Source: Muscardinus avellanarius (Eukaryota; Chordata; Mammalia; Rodentia; Gliridae). Taken from it: a DNA stretch of 64,000 bases. Shown here piece by piece: positions 32,503-45,064 of the stretch (position 1 is its first letter; each line of letters begins with the position of its first letter). Location of the stretch: contig OY726565.1 in assembly GCA_963383645.1 (NCBI GenBank), positions 25,418,466 to 25,482,465 on the forward strand. Reading direction: 5' to 3'. The notes under the pieces are model-generated. The model was not told the origin of the DNA, did no database searches, and saw only the letters and a list, made by a program, of their open reading frames with translations. Made by a program: the position numbers and the translations under genes.

Positions 32503-33878
32503 TATATGTCTTTCAAAATGTATAACTCATAAATGTTGAAAATATATCCTGTGTATTTAGCTTCGTTTAAATCAAGATATAAGTGCCATTGGCAACCTCT
32601 TTTTCCACTGGATGGTGGTTCTGAGCCCATTCTTGTTTCACTGGCCTCAGTTCTAGCCAGTCAGCAGTTGGTTAATGAACTTCCCTATGCAGTTTTTAAC
32701 ATTTCTAGTAAGTAAGATACTATTATTTTATTGCATTATGTGCCCCTTTGTGTGTTGAATTTATCTGCTCTAAATATAAAAGAATAGCATCTTCTTTATT
32801 AAAAGTGAAAGACAAAATTTTACATTCATGAGGCAATTATTAATGACAGTACTTGGTTTTGGAGATGTGGAAACCCAGTGGCATACATAATTTTCAGACA
32901 GGAAGGGAGTGGATAAGGTCAGGTTCCTTCTCCAGTCAGGGAGCATTACAAATATGAAGGAAAAAACATCCTCACAACACACTGGAGCTTCCACCCTTGT
33001 AATGTAGTACAGAGATGTTAAAATATATCACAGCATGTTCAGGAAGTTGTTCAGCCACTCCCTACCACTGTCCCACTCATAAGACCAAAATGAATCAAGT
33101 GTTTTGGCAAAGATTGGCAGGACAGGATGAGAAAACGGAGCCAGAAGTCGGGTATGGGAAGTGGTTTGACAAGGCATGTAGACGTCCAAACAAAATGAAA
33201 TAGAAGGTTTGAGTGGCCTTATAATATCAGGGAAGAGGGCTGAGGACAATCAGAATTCAGAGAGCAGGGGAAGACTGGGAAGATCTAAATTGCAAAGGGA
33301 AAACTTGCAAGGGAATAGGACATTTAAAACATCTATGTTGTGAGAAAATAAAAATAACATTTGTTCACACTCACCATGGAAGCTGATTTAAAGAGGTTGA
33401 TTTTATAAGTAGAGAGTAAATAGTGGCCAGTAGAGCCTAGGAAGGGGAGGAGAGAGGGCCCTGTAGAGATGGAGGATATCTGAGGTGCCAAAATACTTTT
33501 AAGTGGTGTTCAAACACACAGCAGGGTAACTCTAGTCTGCAATCTATTATACACTCTAAAATATCTAGAAGAAATAACCCAAAGTTTTCCAACACAGGGA
33601 AATGATAACTATTTGGGAAATAAAAATGCTTGTTACCCTGATTTGATCATTACACATTGTATACATGCATCAAATTATCTGTAACCCATAAAGATGTATA
33701 CATATTACATGCTAATTTGAAATAATCATAATAATAATGTAAAAAAGAAGTATAGCAGCAAAGTAACCTAAATTGTGAGTGATCAGAATATATGTACCAG
33801 TTGCCAGGCATACCACTATATGTACCAATGAAACTCTAATTCTGTTTTAATGAAGGTTATTATTTTATTCAGATTATC
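32503..33878. other. Unique DNA
   Basis: No gene recognised. Frames at 33015-33249 overlap on both strands without any domain. Confidence 0.4.
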
Positions 33879-34053
33879 TTTTTTTGGTGGTACTGGGGTT
33901 CCTGGAAGCCCTTCTACCTCCGAGATACACTCCCAGACCTATTTTATATTTTATTTGGAAACGGTCTTTTGAGCCAGCAAGGCTGGCTCTGAACCAGCGC
34001 AATCCTCCTGCCTCCCAAGTGTGGGGATTATAAGCGTGCATCACCACGCCTGG
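33879..34053 (-). mobile_element. Young B1-dID-type SINE
   Basis: Antisense copy of the 'GGAAGCCCTTCTACCTCC' type, shortened in the B1 half. Flanked by CAGATTATC (33870-33878 and 34054-34062). Confidence 0.93.
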
Positions 34054-34121
34054 CAGATTATCATTTATTTAATTGTATCTTAGAGGGGGTTGAATAATAA
34101 TATCAAAACAATTTCTAATTT

Positions 34122-34235
34122 TTTAAAATTTTTATCGGTGCATTGTAGCCATACATCTTAATGGAGTACAAGATGGTAGAGGCACACATGCACACATCAC
34201 TCACTTAGCCCTTCCATACCACCCTGAACGTGCCT
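34122..34235 (-). mobile_element. L1 3' end fragment
   Basis: TATCGGTGCATTGTAGCCAT and GAGTACAAGATGGTAGAGGC match the 3' end of the L1 at 19263. Strongly 5'-truncated. Confidence 0.8.
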
Positions 34236-34983
34236 GATCTATTTCTGAAAAGCCATATTACTTATTTGTGGGTTCCATTTAAAGAAAGGAAAGGGGCGCA
34301 GAGAGCTGAGGAAGTGATGGGATGATTTGGAAATGTTAAAACCCCAGACTACATGAGGAAAGCAGCAATATAGAATCATCTTTCCTCAGCTGGAAGCCTA
34401 TTGCAGGTCACTTGTTCATACTGAATTACATCCTCTTCCACGTCCTTACAGGAGCCACTTGTCTGATCCCTGGAGTAATGAAACCTTCATGACTCGCGCC
34501 GTTGCTGTCACCAATGTATTTTTAAATGCCCGTTAAGATATAAAATCCACTTGGGATATTATGCATTCCCATTTTTGCACATATCATTGATTTAAAAAAT
34601 GTGGCAATGCTTTACAACATCGGTCATAAATCTTATTTCCGTTCACAATGTAAAAAAAGAAAACTAAACTTCCCAGAGAGCCTGTAATGTTTTCCTGTGT
34701 AATTAACACCTCATTCACAGTTGTGTGTGCCAGTCAAGGCCCTGTCTCCCCTTCCTTGACATTTCCTTGATGCGTGTTCAGGCTGAGCTGATGCCTAAAA
34801 GCTTGCAAAATATACACATGGAAACAGAGAAATGTTTTAAAGGAGCCTGCTGCATTAATAAAACCTGGAAATTGAGAGAGACTGTGTAAATATATGTTTT
34901 ACTTTGTGGGTTTAGGGTCTGCATACCATCCTTTATTGAATTATATGATTACTGAAACTTGCCTTTATCCTCATAACCCTTAT

Positions 34984-34985
<2 letters not shown>
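34236..34985. other. Unique repeat-free DNA
   Basis: About 650 bases without any recognisable repeat and with more balanced base composition than nearby introns. No exon seen. A candidate for conserved non-coding sequence, which only alignment could show. Confidence 0.4.

Positions 34986-35028
<43 letters not shown>
34986..35028. repeat. (CA)n microsatellite
   Basis: About 21 CA units, not next to a SINE. Confidence 0.95.
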
Positions 35029-35221
35029 CAGATAAGTACCAGTCACCCATTATTTCATGTTTTGCATTCTTCTTCCCTTAATGCTCCGGGAGGAACAAGT
35101 GTTTATAAATCAGATGTCTAATTTAAGATACATGTGCTCTGTTACCACAAGTCATCCTGGAGATCAGGTTATTTTTACTGTAAAAAGTTTGTAGATATCA
35201 TTTATTTAAATAGATTTGTTA

Positions 35222-35417
35222 GGCCGGGCGTGGTGGTGCACGCTTGTAATCCCCACGCTTGGGAGGCAGAGACAGGAGGATGGCGCAGGTTCGAAGCCAG
35301 CCGCACGTGCTGGCTTAGGAGACCCTGTTTCCAAATAAAAATGTAAAAATAGGTCTGGGAGTGTAGCCCGGAGATAGAAGGGCTTCCAGGACCCCCAGTA
35401 CCACCAAAAAAATAAAT
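35222..35417 (+). mobile_element. Young B1-dID-type SINE
   Basis: Begins GCCGGGCGTGGTGGTGCACG; ID half CTGGGAGTGTAGCCCGGAGA then GGGCTTCCAGGACCCCCAGT. Flanked by AAATAGATTTGTTA on the left (to about 35221) and AAATAGATTTGTTA on the right (about 35418-35431). Confidence 0.95.
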
Positions 35418-35431
35418 AAATAGATTTGTTA

Positions 35432-36119
35432 TTTTGTTTGTTTTTTCTAATAGTGACACTCTTTGGCATTGCACACAACAAATGCAGATGGGCAAAGTAA
35501 TTAGATAGTTTAAAGACATTTATTCCTTTGTGGGGATCTTCCAGTTTTATCTTTTAAAGTTTTGTTGAAATATACATTCAGAAATATATACGTGTCATAA
35601 GGGAAGGGACTGATGGTTTTTTTTTTAGAAACACACTCATTTTACCAGTAGGTAGTTAGAGAAACACAACACCCAGAACCCCTGCTGTGCTCCCTTAGCG
35701 GCTCCTGCTCCCATGGGTCAGCCCCTGCAGCTTCTAAAGGCAACATCGCTTTTGTCTTTGTTCTTTGGATGCATTGGTCACCACTATGCTTGTGAGCAAC
35801 ATCCACATCGCTCCATACAGTTCAGGTCCATTGCTATAGACTACTCTATTTTATAAACCACAATTTATTATTTTATTTCTTCTTTTTAATAGACAACTTG
35901 ATTGTTATTATAGACTTAAGCCCATATGCATAATTAAGAACTGAGTACACTTCTATGTAATTCTATGTAAATGCTAACTATGTAATTTAGAAGGTTTCCT
36001 TGAAACATTATCGAGGATTTTTATGAAAAAAAGGAAAATTAGATAGAAAATGGTAGAAGGGCAGAAAGAAAAGAAACGACCATTTATTATTACCACCGTG
36101 TACCAGGCATTGTGATAGG
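35432..36119. other. Unique DNA
   Basis: No gene recognised. Confidence 0.4.
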
Positions 36120-36850
36120 AGGGATTTTTTTAAAATGTGGTTTATAAAACATAACATAAATTTTACCATTTTTAATGATAAAAATAGTGTACATTTGAAT
36201 AATGTTAAGTATATCTGAATGATTGTGATACAGAGCTCCAGAACGTTTTCATCTTGTAAAACTGAAACTCTGTACCCATTAAACAACTCTCCTTTCTTCC
36301 CCTTTTCAGCTCCTGGTAATGGTCATTTCATATTATGTCTCTGAGTTTCAATACTTCAGCTAGCACATATAAGTTGAGTCATATGCCATTTGTCTTATTG
36401 TGATTGGTTTATTTCACTTAGTGTAACATCCTCAAGGTTCCTCCATGTCGTAGTATGTGGCCAGATTTCTTTCTTTTTGAAGACTGAATAATATTCCATT
36501 GTATGTTTTTATCACATTTTTCTTGTCCATTCATCTACTGATGGGCTTCTGGATTGCTTCTACCTCTTGGCTATTAAGAATAGTGCTACTATAAATATGG
36601 ACATGCAAGTATCTCTTCTTGACCCTGCTTTCAATTTCTTAGGGTATATACACAGAAGATCATATGGTGTTCTATTTGTAATTTTCGGAGAAGCTCTATA
36701 ATATTTTCCACAGTGGTTACAACATTTACAGCCTGAAAACAGTGTACATTTGTTCCCATTTCCTCACATCCTTGTCAGCCTTTGTTATTTTCCGTTGTGT
36801 GCGTGCGTGTGCGTTTGCTTTTTAATAATAGCCATTTTAATGGATGTGTC
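36120..36850 (-). mobile_element. Old L1 (L1M type) 3' end
   Basis: On the + strand: 'aacataacataaattttacc', 'aatattccattgtatgtttt', 'ctactgatgggcttctggat', 'gggtatatacacagaagatc' are the antisense of the 3' UTR and ORF2 end of old mammalian L1. It is clearly more diverged than the L1 at 19263. Confidence 0.85.
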
Positions 36851-36874
36851 GGGCAGGAAGTTTACAAGTGATGT

Positions 36875-36955
36875 CTTTTTTAATCCTTCAACAAACCTGT
36901 GGCAAAGTATAAATACCATTTTTCAGCAGTGAAACCTTGGCACAAAATTTCTAGA
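36875..36955 (-). mobile_element. MIR fragment
   Basis: 'aaataccatttttcagcagt' and 'gaaaccttggcacaaaattt' fit a diverged antisense MIR. Confidence 0.4.
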
Positions 36956-37084
36956 AGAGAAAAAGCAGGGAGTCCAGGTACTTCTGAACTTGACAGTGGA
37001 CATTCCTTGGAGTTTGTTGTTGTTGTAAACTAAGATAAAAGGGGCTCTACAAGATTTCCCGATTTGGAGTGTAATATAGAAGCA

Positions 37085-37285
37085 TTAGAGCCTGGTTCTC
37101 TCAAACTGTGGTCTACAGACCAGCAGCATCAGCATTACTGTGCACTTGTTAGAAATGGAGATTCACAAGTCTCACTCAGACCTGCTAAATCAGAAGCTGG
37201 GGAGAACAGGAAAGAGTAATCTGCTCAGCCAGCCCTGCAGGCAGTACTGATGCAGGGTCAGGTTTGAGCATCCCTGGCTTAGATC
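37085..37285 (+). mobile_element. MER5A (hAT-Charlie DNA transposon)
   Basis: 'ctcaaactgtggtctacaga' then 'ccagcagcatcagcattact' then 'gttagaaatggagattcaca' and 'gacctgctaaatcagaagct' follow MER5A in order. Confidence 0.85.
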
Positions 37286-37974
37286 ATTAGGAAGATAGCT
37301 ACTCATCTTTTGCTATTGCCAAACTGCAAGCTGATGTGTTGGGCACTTTGAGGTTTCCAGGGCAACCTCTTAGGTCAAAACTGTGTTTTATACTCAGTTG
37401 CCCTAGTTTTCAAGCAAGTGTTGGATTGGCCCAGGTTTAATAAAGCTGGAAGATTATATCTCCATAATTTAGGAGATTTAAGTAATTTATCAGAATTGCT
37501 TCTGAACAAGTGGGCACTTGAGAACACCTACCCTAACCGGGAGACCCTTAGCTCAACCTGAGCTATCCACCAGGCTTTTCATTTTTCCCCCTTTACAATG
37601 GGTCTGCAGTGGGCCTTGTAATGAAGGAACAGAAATAGCAGGACACAGAATGCACCCAAACATGGAGAACCGTTCCTCCTGTCAGCCAACCCCAGGGAGG
37701 TGGTCCTACCTGCCTCCTCCAGCCACCAGCGCCGGGCCTCATTCACTTCCCCAGGGTGTCTGAGAAAAAGAGCAAAGATTGTACATTGGACTTCTCTCTG
37801 AAAACGGAGGAATCTGGTTTTAGTCCTAACATGAGAGTTGTAATTTATGCCTGTTGTCTTGGCATAATTCTCAATAATAAAATACTCTCAATTTTTTGTT
37901 TAAATAATAAAATCTAAATTACTATTAATAGTGACTAGTCACTATCATTATTAATAATTGAAATGATTATGTAT
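37286..37974. other. Unique DNA
   Basis: No convincing exon; the 81-codon frame at 37518-37763 has no recognisable features. Confidence 0.4.
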
Positions 37975-38150
37975 TACTAAGAATTTAACTCACAGGTGTT
38001 CTACCTCTGAGTTATACCCCTAGCCCTATTTTATTTTTTATTTTGAAACAGAGTCTCACTAATTTGCTGAGGCTGGCTGTAAACCTGTTATCCTCCTGTC
38101 TCAGCCTCCCAAGTACTGGGATTACAGGTGTGCACCACTGCCCAGTTAAA
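37975..38150 (-). mobile_element. B1-dID-type SINE
   Basis: Antisense ID half (GTTATACCCCTAGCCC) and antisense B1 half ending CACTGCCCAGTTA. Confidence 0.85.
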
Positions 38151-38229
38151 ATGATATTTTAAATAATAAAACATACTGTTAGCTTTTAGGAAGGCTTTTG
38201 CCTTCTTACTGCTTTTTGTCTTTGTTTTT

Positions 38230-38442
38230 ATTTTTGTTTTTGTACTGGTATTGAACCCAGGAGCATTCTGCCACTGAGCTACACCCCAGCTTTATTTTCT
38301 CTTTGTTTTATTTTGAAACAGGCTCTCCCTAGGTTGATGAGAGTCTCACTACTTGCTGAGGCTGTCTTCAAGCCTGTGATCCTCCTGTCTCAGCCTCCCA
38401 AGTACTGGGATTACAGGTGTGCACCACCACGCCTGTCTCCTT
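38230..38442 (-). mobile_element. B1-dID-type SINE
   Basis: Antisense ID half (TATTGAACCCAGGAGCATTC) and antisense B1 half ending CACCACGCCTGTCTC. Lies 80 bases from the previous copy, in the same orientation. Confidence 0.88.
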
Positions 38443-40403
38443 AATGCTTTTAAGTGAAAAAAGAGATCCTTTGTTGAATTAGGAGTCTGTATAAGTATAT
38501 TCAGTGCAGTGAGAAGCCTTACATAGGATGGAAATAAGCCAAGAGAGATCATTCCAACTTCCTAGGGAGAAGAAAAGTGATATCTGGGCATGGGCTTGAG
38601 CTCTTATGGTGGTAGAAATTATAGCCCCCCGATGGGCTCTCTTTCACATTCATCCACTCCTATTTCTGCCTAATCCACCCTCTATTCTGTGCTGTCAGAG
38701 CACCCTCTACAGGGCACCAAAACCTGGAACTAAAGTCCACCTTACTTGGTCCAAGATATATATTCAATGATAGAGCCAAGAAAAGTGACTGTGTTGCTTT
38801 GTAAAGCACATGTTTTAAAATTGTTCAAATCTACCTCAGGGTGTTACTAGTAATTGAGGCCTTGAAACTTGTTTAACTGAAAATACATGCTCGCTGAAGT
38901 TATCTGCACAAATATGTTCCCTTAACAACCCACACAAATATTTACTTGCTGGTCTACTCTTCAAAAGGATGCATAAACAAAATCAGCACTGTCCCTGCAC
39001 CCTTTGAGCACACGCATCAGCACACTGTGACGATGGTGAGGCTGACTTACACGGCATGTAAGTCATCAGAGAGATGCAAGAATTGGGAAGCCTGCCCCAC
39101 CACGCTGAATCGGGGGTGCCTTTTGCTCCTCATCTTAACACATGTCAATGTTATGTTGCAATATGTGACACTTGGTTTATCTTGAACATTAACTCTGTGG
39201 TAAAAATTGATCAATAGTCAGCCTCATTTCCCCCACTCCCTGACCAAATCGATATATGTCTCCTTTGAAGAAAGGGGATGGAAACAAAATTTGATCCTAG
39301 GTTTTAACCTACCTCAACCTAATGCATGCTTAAAGAAAGAACCAATCACTTACTTAGATGCCATTGATTTAGTTGCTTTGTGCCCTTGTGAATTAATAAA
39401 TTACAATGCTTCCATTTTCTAAGTAAACTTTTTATCATTGATTAGTCCTCAAAGGTTAATTGACTTACATTTGCTAAAAGAACCAATGTATTGATTTTCA
39501 GAAAATGTAAACTACACATCTAGAAAATGATGTACAAGTGTATAACTTGTATTAAGTATGCATAATATTAAGTTATTTCAATCCTACTATCTCCCAAAGA
39601 ACTCTAATGGTTAGATCTCTAAAATGGAAAATACATGAAAACACCACTAATTACATTTCTAACTAAAGTTTTTATTCTGTTCTGGAAGTATTAGCTAGGG
39701 TTATTTATGAAAAAGAGTTCTGTTCTGATAGGAAGTTCTTGATGGTGTGCCCTTAACTTGCCTTCAGTAACAAAGGAATCAAAGCTTAGCATTTGCTTGT
39801 TCATGCTTCACAGCTTACTCTGGGTTCAACTGGCATTTAGACTTCCCACCCTAGACCAAGTTTAGATGAAAACCAGAGAGAAAAAAAGAGAAACTCTGAC
39901 ACATTCAGAGCAAAAATTATTTTTTTCTTAAATCATGTTGGTTTACTTCCTGTGTAACTCTTTAAAGTATATATAGACACGTGTATTTATACCTTCATAC
40001 ATCTATACTTATATAAGTATGTATACACACACCACAAATATATTTACACACATAAGTTGTTTATATACACATGTACATCTAGATAGATAGATTTGACAAA
40101 ACTGATTCACAAATGTTGAACATTTTAAACATTTTTATTGCCATATACGATGCTTCTCCACTTGTGATGGCTGTGTCTCAATACATTGAAAACATGGCGT
40201 GAAAAATGCATTTAATACATCTAAACTACTGAACACCGTAGCTTAGCATGGCCTATGTTACATGTACTCAGAAAGCTCACATTGGCCTATAGTGAGCAAA
40301 TCACCCAACATAAAGTCTATCATGTAATGGATTGAGTACTGCAAAAAGGTGAAAAGTAGTGGATTTCTGAGTAAGCTTGCACGGCACTGTAAAGTTGAAA
40401 AGC
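38443..40403. other. Unique AT-rich DNA
   Basis: No gene recognised. 39965-40095 is low-complexity (TATATA, ACACAC, AGAT). Frames at 38946-39422 lack domains. Confidence 0.4.
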
Positions 40404-40612
40404 CATGCTGGGCATGTGGTACACACTTGTAATCCCAGTGCTAGGGAGGCTGAGACAAGAGGGTCCCAGGTTTAAAACTAGCCTCAACAAATTAGTGAGA
40501 CTCTCAGTAAACTAGGGAGATGATGTTTTAAAACAAAACAAAAAACTTTAAAAAATGGCTGGAGGTGTAGTTTGGAGGAAGGGTTCAATCCCCATTACCA
40601 CCACCACCAACA
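40404..40612 (+). mobile_element. B1-dID-type SINE
   Basis: B1 half (GCTGGGCATGTGGTACACAC) and ID half (GGCTGGAGGTGTAGTTTGGA), tail (ACC)n. Confidence 0.85.
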
Positions 40613-41408
40613 ATATAACTGTTAAACCATAGTAAATCAGGGGGCCATCTGTATATTCTACTGTTGTATTTTAGATAAATATTGGGGCTGTCTAAAAGAT
40701 ATATGACTACAATGAACCAATAAAAACTTTTTTTAAATGTTAAGTATATGAAAAGTATATAGAGAAAATTTCAGATGTGAATAAGATGGGGCTTTATCTG
40801 TTTATGCTTATAATTCTATAAAAAAAAGCATTTGAAAAATCAACCCAATACTGCTGCCTTATATGATTAAGCTTTAATTTGTATAAACATTCTAACAATA
40901 ATAGTAGTAAATTAGTCATTACTAACAATGAAATAGAATAACATTATTTAGAAAACTTGTTCAGAACTGCTTCTCATTCAAAACATGTGCTTCTAAAATC
41001 TAAGCTTATTTCATTTTTAGAATAAAATATTTAAAAATTATTTTATAACAAATAGCCAACTGTTCTTCAATTATATTAGATTACAGTTAGTTAAAGTTGT
41101 TAGCACAGACTTACCTTTCTGACCCTGGCCATCAGAATTTAGGTGGTTGTGAACTTGGGAGACTTAACATCCAGTTACAATAATGAAGATTAATATGCAA
41201 GAATTATATATTCTAGTTCACTCTTAAAACAGCTTAACCATCCAAAAGAAAGAAATGAGAGAGTTAATATGCTTAAGATAGAACGTATAATTATGTCTTA
41301 GAATGGTACTTTTCAAACATAATACTTTTCAAAGCACAACAATTACCCGGAATAATTCTAAAATGTACATTTATGGCTCCCATTCCAAGAGATTCTAAAC
41401 CAGCAAGT
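40613..41408. other. Unique AT-rich DNA
   Basis: No gene recognised. Confidence 0.4.
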
Positions 41409-41592
41409 GAGCAGGGTACAGTGGTTCACGCCTGTAATCCCAGTACTTGGGAGACTGAGGCAAGAGTATTGTGGACTTGAGGCCAGCCTCAACAAGTTAA
41501 CAAGATCCTGATTCAAAATTTAAAAAAATGAAAAGAGCTTAGGGTATAGGCCAAAGGTAGAATGCCCCTGAGTTTAATTCCCAGTACAAACA
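41409..41592 (+). mobile_element. B1-dID-type SINE
   Basis: B1 half (CAGGGTACAGTGGTTCACGC) and ID half (TTAGGGTATAGGCCAAAGGT), short tail. Confidence 0.85.
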
Positions 41593-42063
41593 AATTAACA
41601 AAACCAGTAAGTGTAGGATGAAAACCGAGAATATGCATGTTTATCGCTTGATCTTATCCTCAGTAAACATCCATAAAATTAGAAAACTGGCTCCTTTTAG
41701 AGAAAGCCTTATTTAACATAATAGATGCATGTATTATTTCATCTGCAGCCTCAAAATCATCAGAATAACAAAGATGATCTTAGGTCATCTTTCAGATATT
41801 ATATGTTACTTTCCTGAAATATTAAGCTAGACAGCATGTAAATGGCTGCTAGTAGCAACTTAGATTTTCATTTCTTTGTTTCTCATAGTGGTCACTAAGA
41901 ACTGACCACATAGCTTTGAGAATTCATTGAAGTTTAAGAGTCATGCGCACTTGGATTTTTTAAACTTGTGTTACTTTTCACTGTCTTCCATGTTACCATT
42001 TAATATTATATTAAAATAAAATAAAGTCATAATATTAATTATCTGTTTTTCTTTGGTTTCAAG
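41593..42063 (+). other. Intron sequence before the collagen exon
   Basis: No repeat. The last bases are a T-rich run TCTGTTTTTCTTTGGTTTC then AAG, a good splice acceptor, with TTAATTAT-like branch-point context about 20-30 bases upstream. Confidence 0.6.
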
Positions 42064-42117
42064 GGAAGACGAGGAAAAACAGGACCACCAGGAAAACCAG
42101 GCCCCCCAGGACCACCT
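42064..42117 (+). CDS. Collagen Gly-X-Y exon (54 bp, partial gene)
   Basis: The exon is exactly 54 bp, the classic collagen exon size, and encodes six Gly-X-Y triplets: GRR GKT GPP GKP GPP GPP. It starts with a whole Gly codon right after a polypyrimidine-AG acceptor and ends before a strong donor, GTGAGTAAG, so both junctions are phase 0. Such an exon forms part of a collagen triple helix in an extracellular or membrane collagen; Pro in Y positions and Lys/Arg in X/Y positions suit helix stability and ligand or receptor contacts. No other exon was found in the 42 kb upstream or the 22 kb downstream, so the flanking introns are very large. Several collagen genes have such introns (for example COL19A1, COL24A1, COL25A1, COL23A1); I could not match this exon to any of them. 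The strand of the gene is +. Confidence 0.88.
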
Positions 42118-42587
42118 GTGAGTAAGCACTACAATGACTGTCCCATGGGAAAGTGCCTCTTTATTTCTGTGTTACCTAAGTGTTATTTTATTCTCCTATA
42201 GATAATAAACTTCTTCTTTGTACTGTTTAGAATTATTGGTTTCAGCACTTGGGTGAGCAGTTGATACTCTGTGTAACCCCGCTATTATAACCACCCCCAA
42301 AGAAGGAGATAAAGGAGGCTAATCACTCTTGTTTATGTCAATCACTTCTTCATTACATGGGCAGAAAAGTTATAATGCCTGTATGAGCGTCCCCAAGCCA
42401 AGTTTCCAAGTGGACAACTCCTGTTCTGAACCTATCTGAGCTGAATTTCCCTAATTATTAATATTAAAGATGGTAGTGAGCTAAATAGCTGGGAAAGCAT
42501 ATCATATAGTCTTGATACAAAACTATGCTGCTAATTGAGCTTTGTAGAATATGCTTGCTAAAAGGAGCTATAAAGATCTTAAAATTG
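42118..42587 (+). other. Intron sequence after the collagen exon
   Basis: Begins with donor GTGAGTAAG. No repeat or second exon recognised. Confidence 0.6.
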
Positions 42588-42806
42588 AAGCCAGACATGG
42601 TGGTATATGTCTATAATACCAGTACTTGGGAGGATGAGGTAGTGGGATTGCAGGTTCAAGATCAGCCTCAGCAATTTAGCAAGACTTTCAGTAATCTAGC
42701 AAAACCCTGTTTAAAAATTAATAATAATAATAATAATAATAAAGCATAAAAGAGGTTGGGGACTTAGCTCAAAGGTAGAATACCCCAGGGTTCAATTTCT
42801 AGCACA
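42588..42806 (+). mobile_element. B1-dID-type SINE with (AAT)n between its halves
   Basis: B1 half (GCCAGACATGGTGGTATATG), an AAT repeat at 42718-42742 in the linker, then ID half (GGTTGGGGACTTAGCTCAAA, GGGTTCAATTTCTAGCA) and a CA/CCCA tail. Confidence 0.85.
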
Positions 42807-42854
42807 CACACCCACACCCACACACAAAACAATCTTCAAACCAGTTAGCTTATG

Positions 42855-43145
42855 TAGTGGTTTGGATTTAGACTGTTCCCCTAGCCTTCACAGAAACAAG
42901 GCAGCAACGTGGAAGAGGGGCTTAGGGTGTGACGTGGAGGTTGTATATGGTCTCCCACTCTCTCTGCTTTCGGCCTCCATATACGAGAGCAGAGCCTGGC
43001 TCTCTCCCTTTCCCTGCTTCCCTCCACGATACCCTGAGCTCCTCAGACATTTTCAAAAACTGAGCAAATAAGTCTTCCTTCCTCTAAGTGTGGGTTCTGT
43101 CATTTTAGATTACTGCATCCTGCAGTGAGAATATTAACCAAGACA
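42855..43145 (+). mobile_element. Possible MaLR-type LTR
   Basis: The start GTGGTTTGGATTTAGACTG, an internal GAGCAAATAAGTCTTCCTTC resembling the polyA-signal region, and the end ATTAACCAAGACA are in the layout of a MaLR LTR. The middle is GC-richer than the surroundings. Diverged, so only tentative. Confidence 0.45.
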
Positions 43146-44569
43146 GCTTATCTTGTTCTTTTACCAGAGTTTCTAGGTAAAGAATCCTGTTTCTTGGGGT
43201 ACCAATAACTCTTTAGCCCACCAGATTCTGACTTGTGACCAGGCTATTCAGGAACACTGGGGTCCCTCTGGTTGCTAATAACCCCTGTGTTGCCAGAGCC
43301 CTGGGCAATTTCAGGCTTCATCTTAGCTTCATTGCTGTGCTATTGGTAGTTATCTCTTTAAACTCTCTGTTCTCTTGATTTAGTGACATTGAGTGTTCCC
43401 TCCTGACTCCAGGGCCATCCCCTTTGTCTAATTCATTAACAACTTTCCTTCTGTCCCCATCTACATGTTAGAAGGACTAATGGATCCCAGTCTTTTATAT
43501 TTCAACCCAGACTTTCTTCCTGTGCTCCAGGCTCACACATCCCATTGTGTGTTCAGTATCTCCACTGGCAGCTCTCCCAGGTACTACAAAAGTAGCAGGT
43601 CTAAAGTCTAAAATTAATGCTAGGTTATTCTTTCTCCTCCATCCTCCGTATGTAAATAGTTCCTAAATTACATCAATTCTACACCACTGTAGCTTATGGT
43701 TCCATTTCTTCTCCATCACTATAGCTCATGTATCTGTCTCTTTCATTAGAGGAGACAGATTGCCATCGCCTAACATAGACCTTTGTCAATTCATGCCTAT
43801 ACTTTTGTAGCCATCTCAAGTGGTCTCATTGCTCCACCATAGCCAAGTGGAGGAGTATCTCTAAATCATGACTCTAACCATGTGATTAGAGCCATTATAT
43901 CCAGCCTGGCTTGGGTGGCTTAAAATTGCTTAATATTTTTAAGCTATTTGCTTACAACTCCTTAATAGCGGCCTCCCTTGGAGGAAAAAAGAATTCCACA
44001 TCCACCTGTTTGTCTTATACCTACCTTCTCCTGTCCTCTATGCCCTTCCTTCCTTTTTAATCTGTATTGTCGTCTTTTCTTACTACTAGCAAAATGCTAT
44101 GTCTTGAAAATGTCCTCTTCTGTCTTCAGGACTCTGCTTAAGCAGGAATTCTCCTACATAGTCTTTGCCAGTGCACCCAGCATCTGAGCTGCTGCCCTCC
44201 CAAATCCTTATATTTCTATAGATAAAGCACATTGCTTTGTAATTATTAATTTCTTTATCTCTCTGATATCAAAAATCCTATTAGGGATTACTCTCCCTTG
44301 GTTTGGAAGAATTGAGTTTTATAAGCTTACTAAATATGTTGGCTGCTTAGAACTATTGTTCTATGCCTGGGACAACTCATTATAATATACTGAGTATATT
44401 AAGTCCATTCAATAGTTCAAGTATATATTGATGGAACAACAAACCAATATGATTATGTAAACAGTTATAACATACATGAGTGGCCAGGAAATATCTCATA
44501 TCATTAAGATTCCAGTGCTTATTGTATTCCTAATATGATAACAAGCTTAGGAAATTAAAACAATAAAAG
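43146..44569. other. Unique DNA
   Basis: No second collagen exon was found on scanning for GGN-rich stretches. Frame 43978-44187 has no recognisable domain. Confidence 0.4.
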
Positions 44570-44803
44570 GTTTGTACATCAAAAGAAACCATCAAGAGCC
44601 TAATGAGAAAGCCCACAGAATGGGTGAAGAGCTTTACCAGCTATCCCTCTGACAGAGGACTAATATCTATAATATACAAAGTATATAAATACATAATGCT
44701 AAAAAACCAACTCAATCAATAAATGGGCTATTGAACTAAATAGACACTTCACAAAAGAAGAAATACAAATGGCCAATAAACACATGAAAAAATGTTCAAC
44801 AAA

Positions 44804-45006
44804 CCCAGGCATGGTAGCGCACGCTTATAATCCCAGCATTTGGGAGGCTGAGACAGGAGGATCGCAGTTCGCAGACAGCCTCAGCTACTTAATGAGGCCC
44901 TCCACATCTTAGTGAGACCCTGTTTCAAAATAAAGAATAAAAAAATAGGGCAGGGGGTGTATCTCGGAGGTCGAATGCCTCTGGTTCCATCCCCAGACCC
45001 ACAAAA
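44804..45006 (+). mobile_element. B1-dID-type SINE in L1
   Basis: Begins CCCAGGCATGGTAGCGCACG; ID half GGGCAGGGGGTGTATCTCGG. Flanked by GAAAAAATGTTCAACA on the left and GAAAAATGTTCAACA on the right (45009-45023). Confidence 0.93.
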
Positions 45007-45064
45007 AAAAGAAAAATGTTCAACATCGTTAGCAATCAGAGAAGCAAATAAAAACTACACTGAG

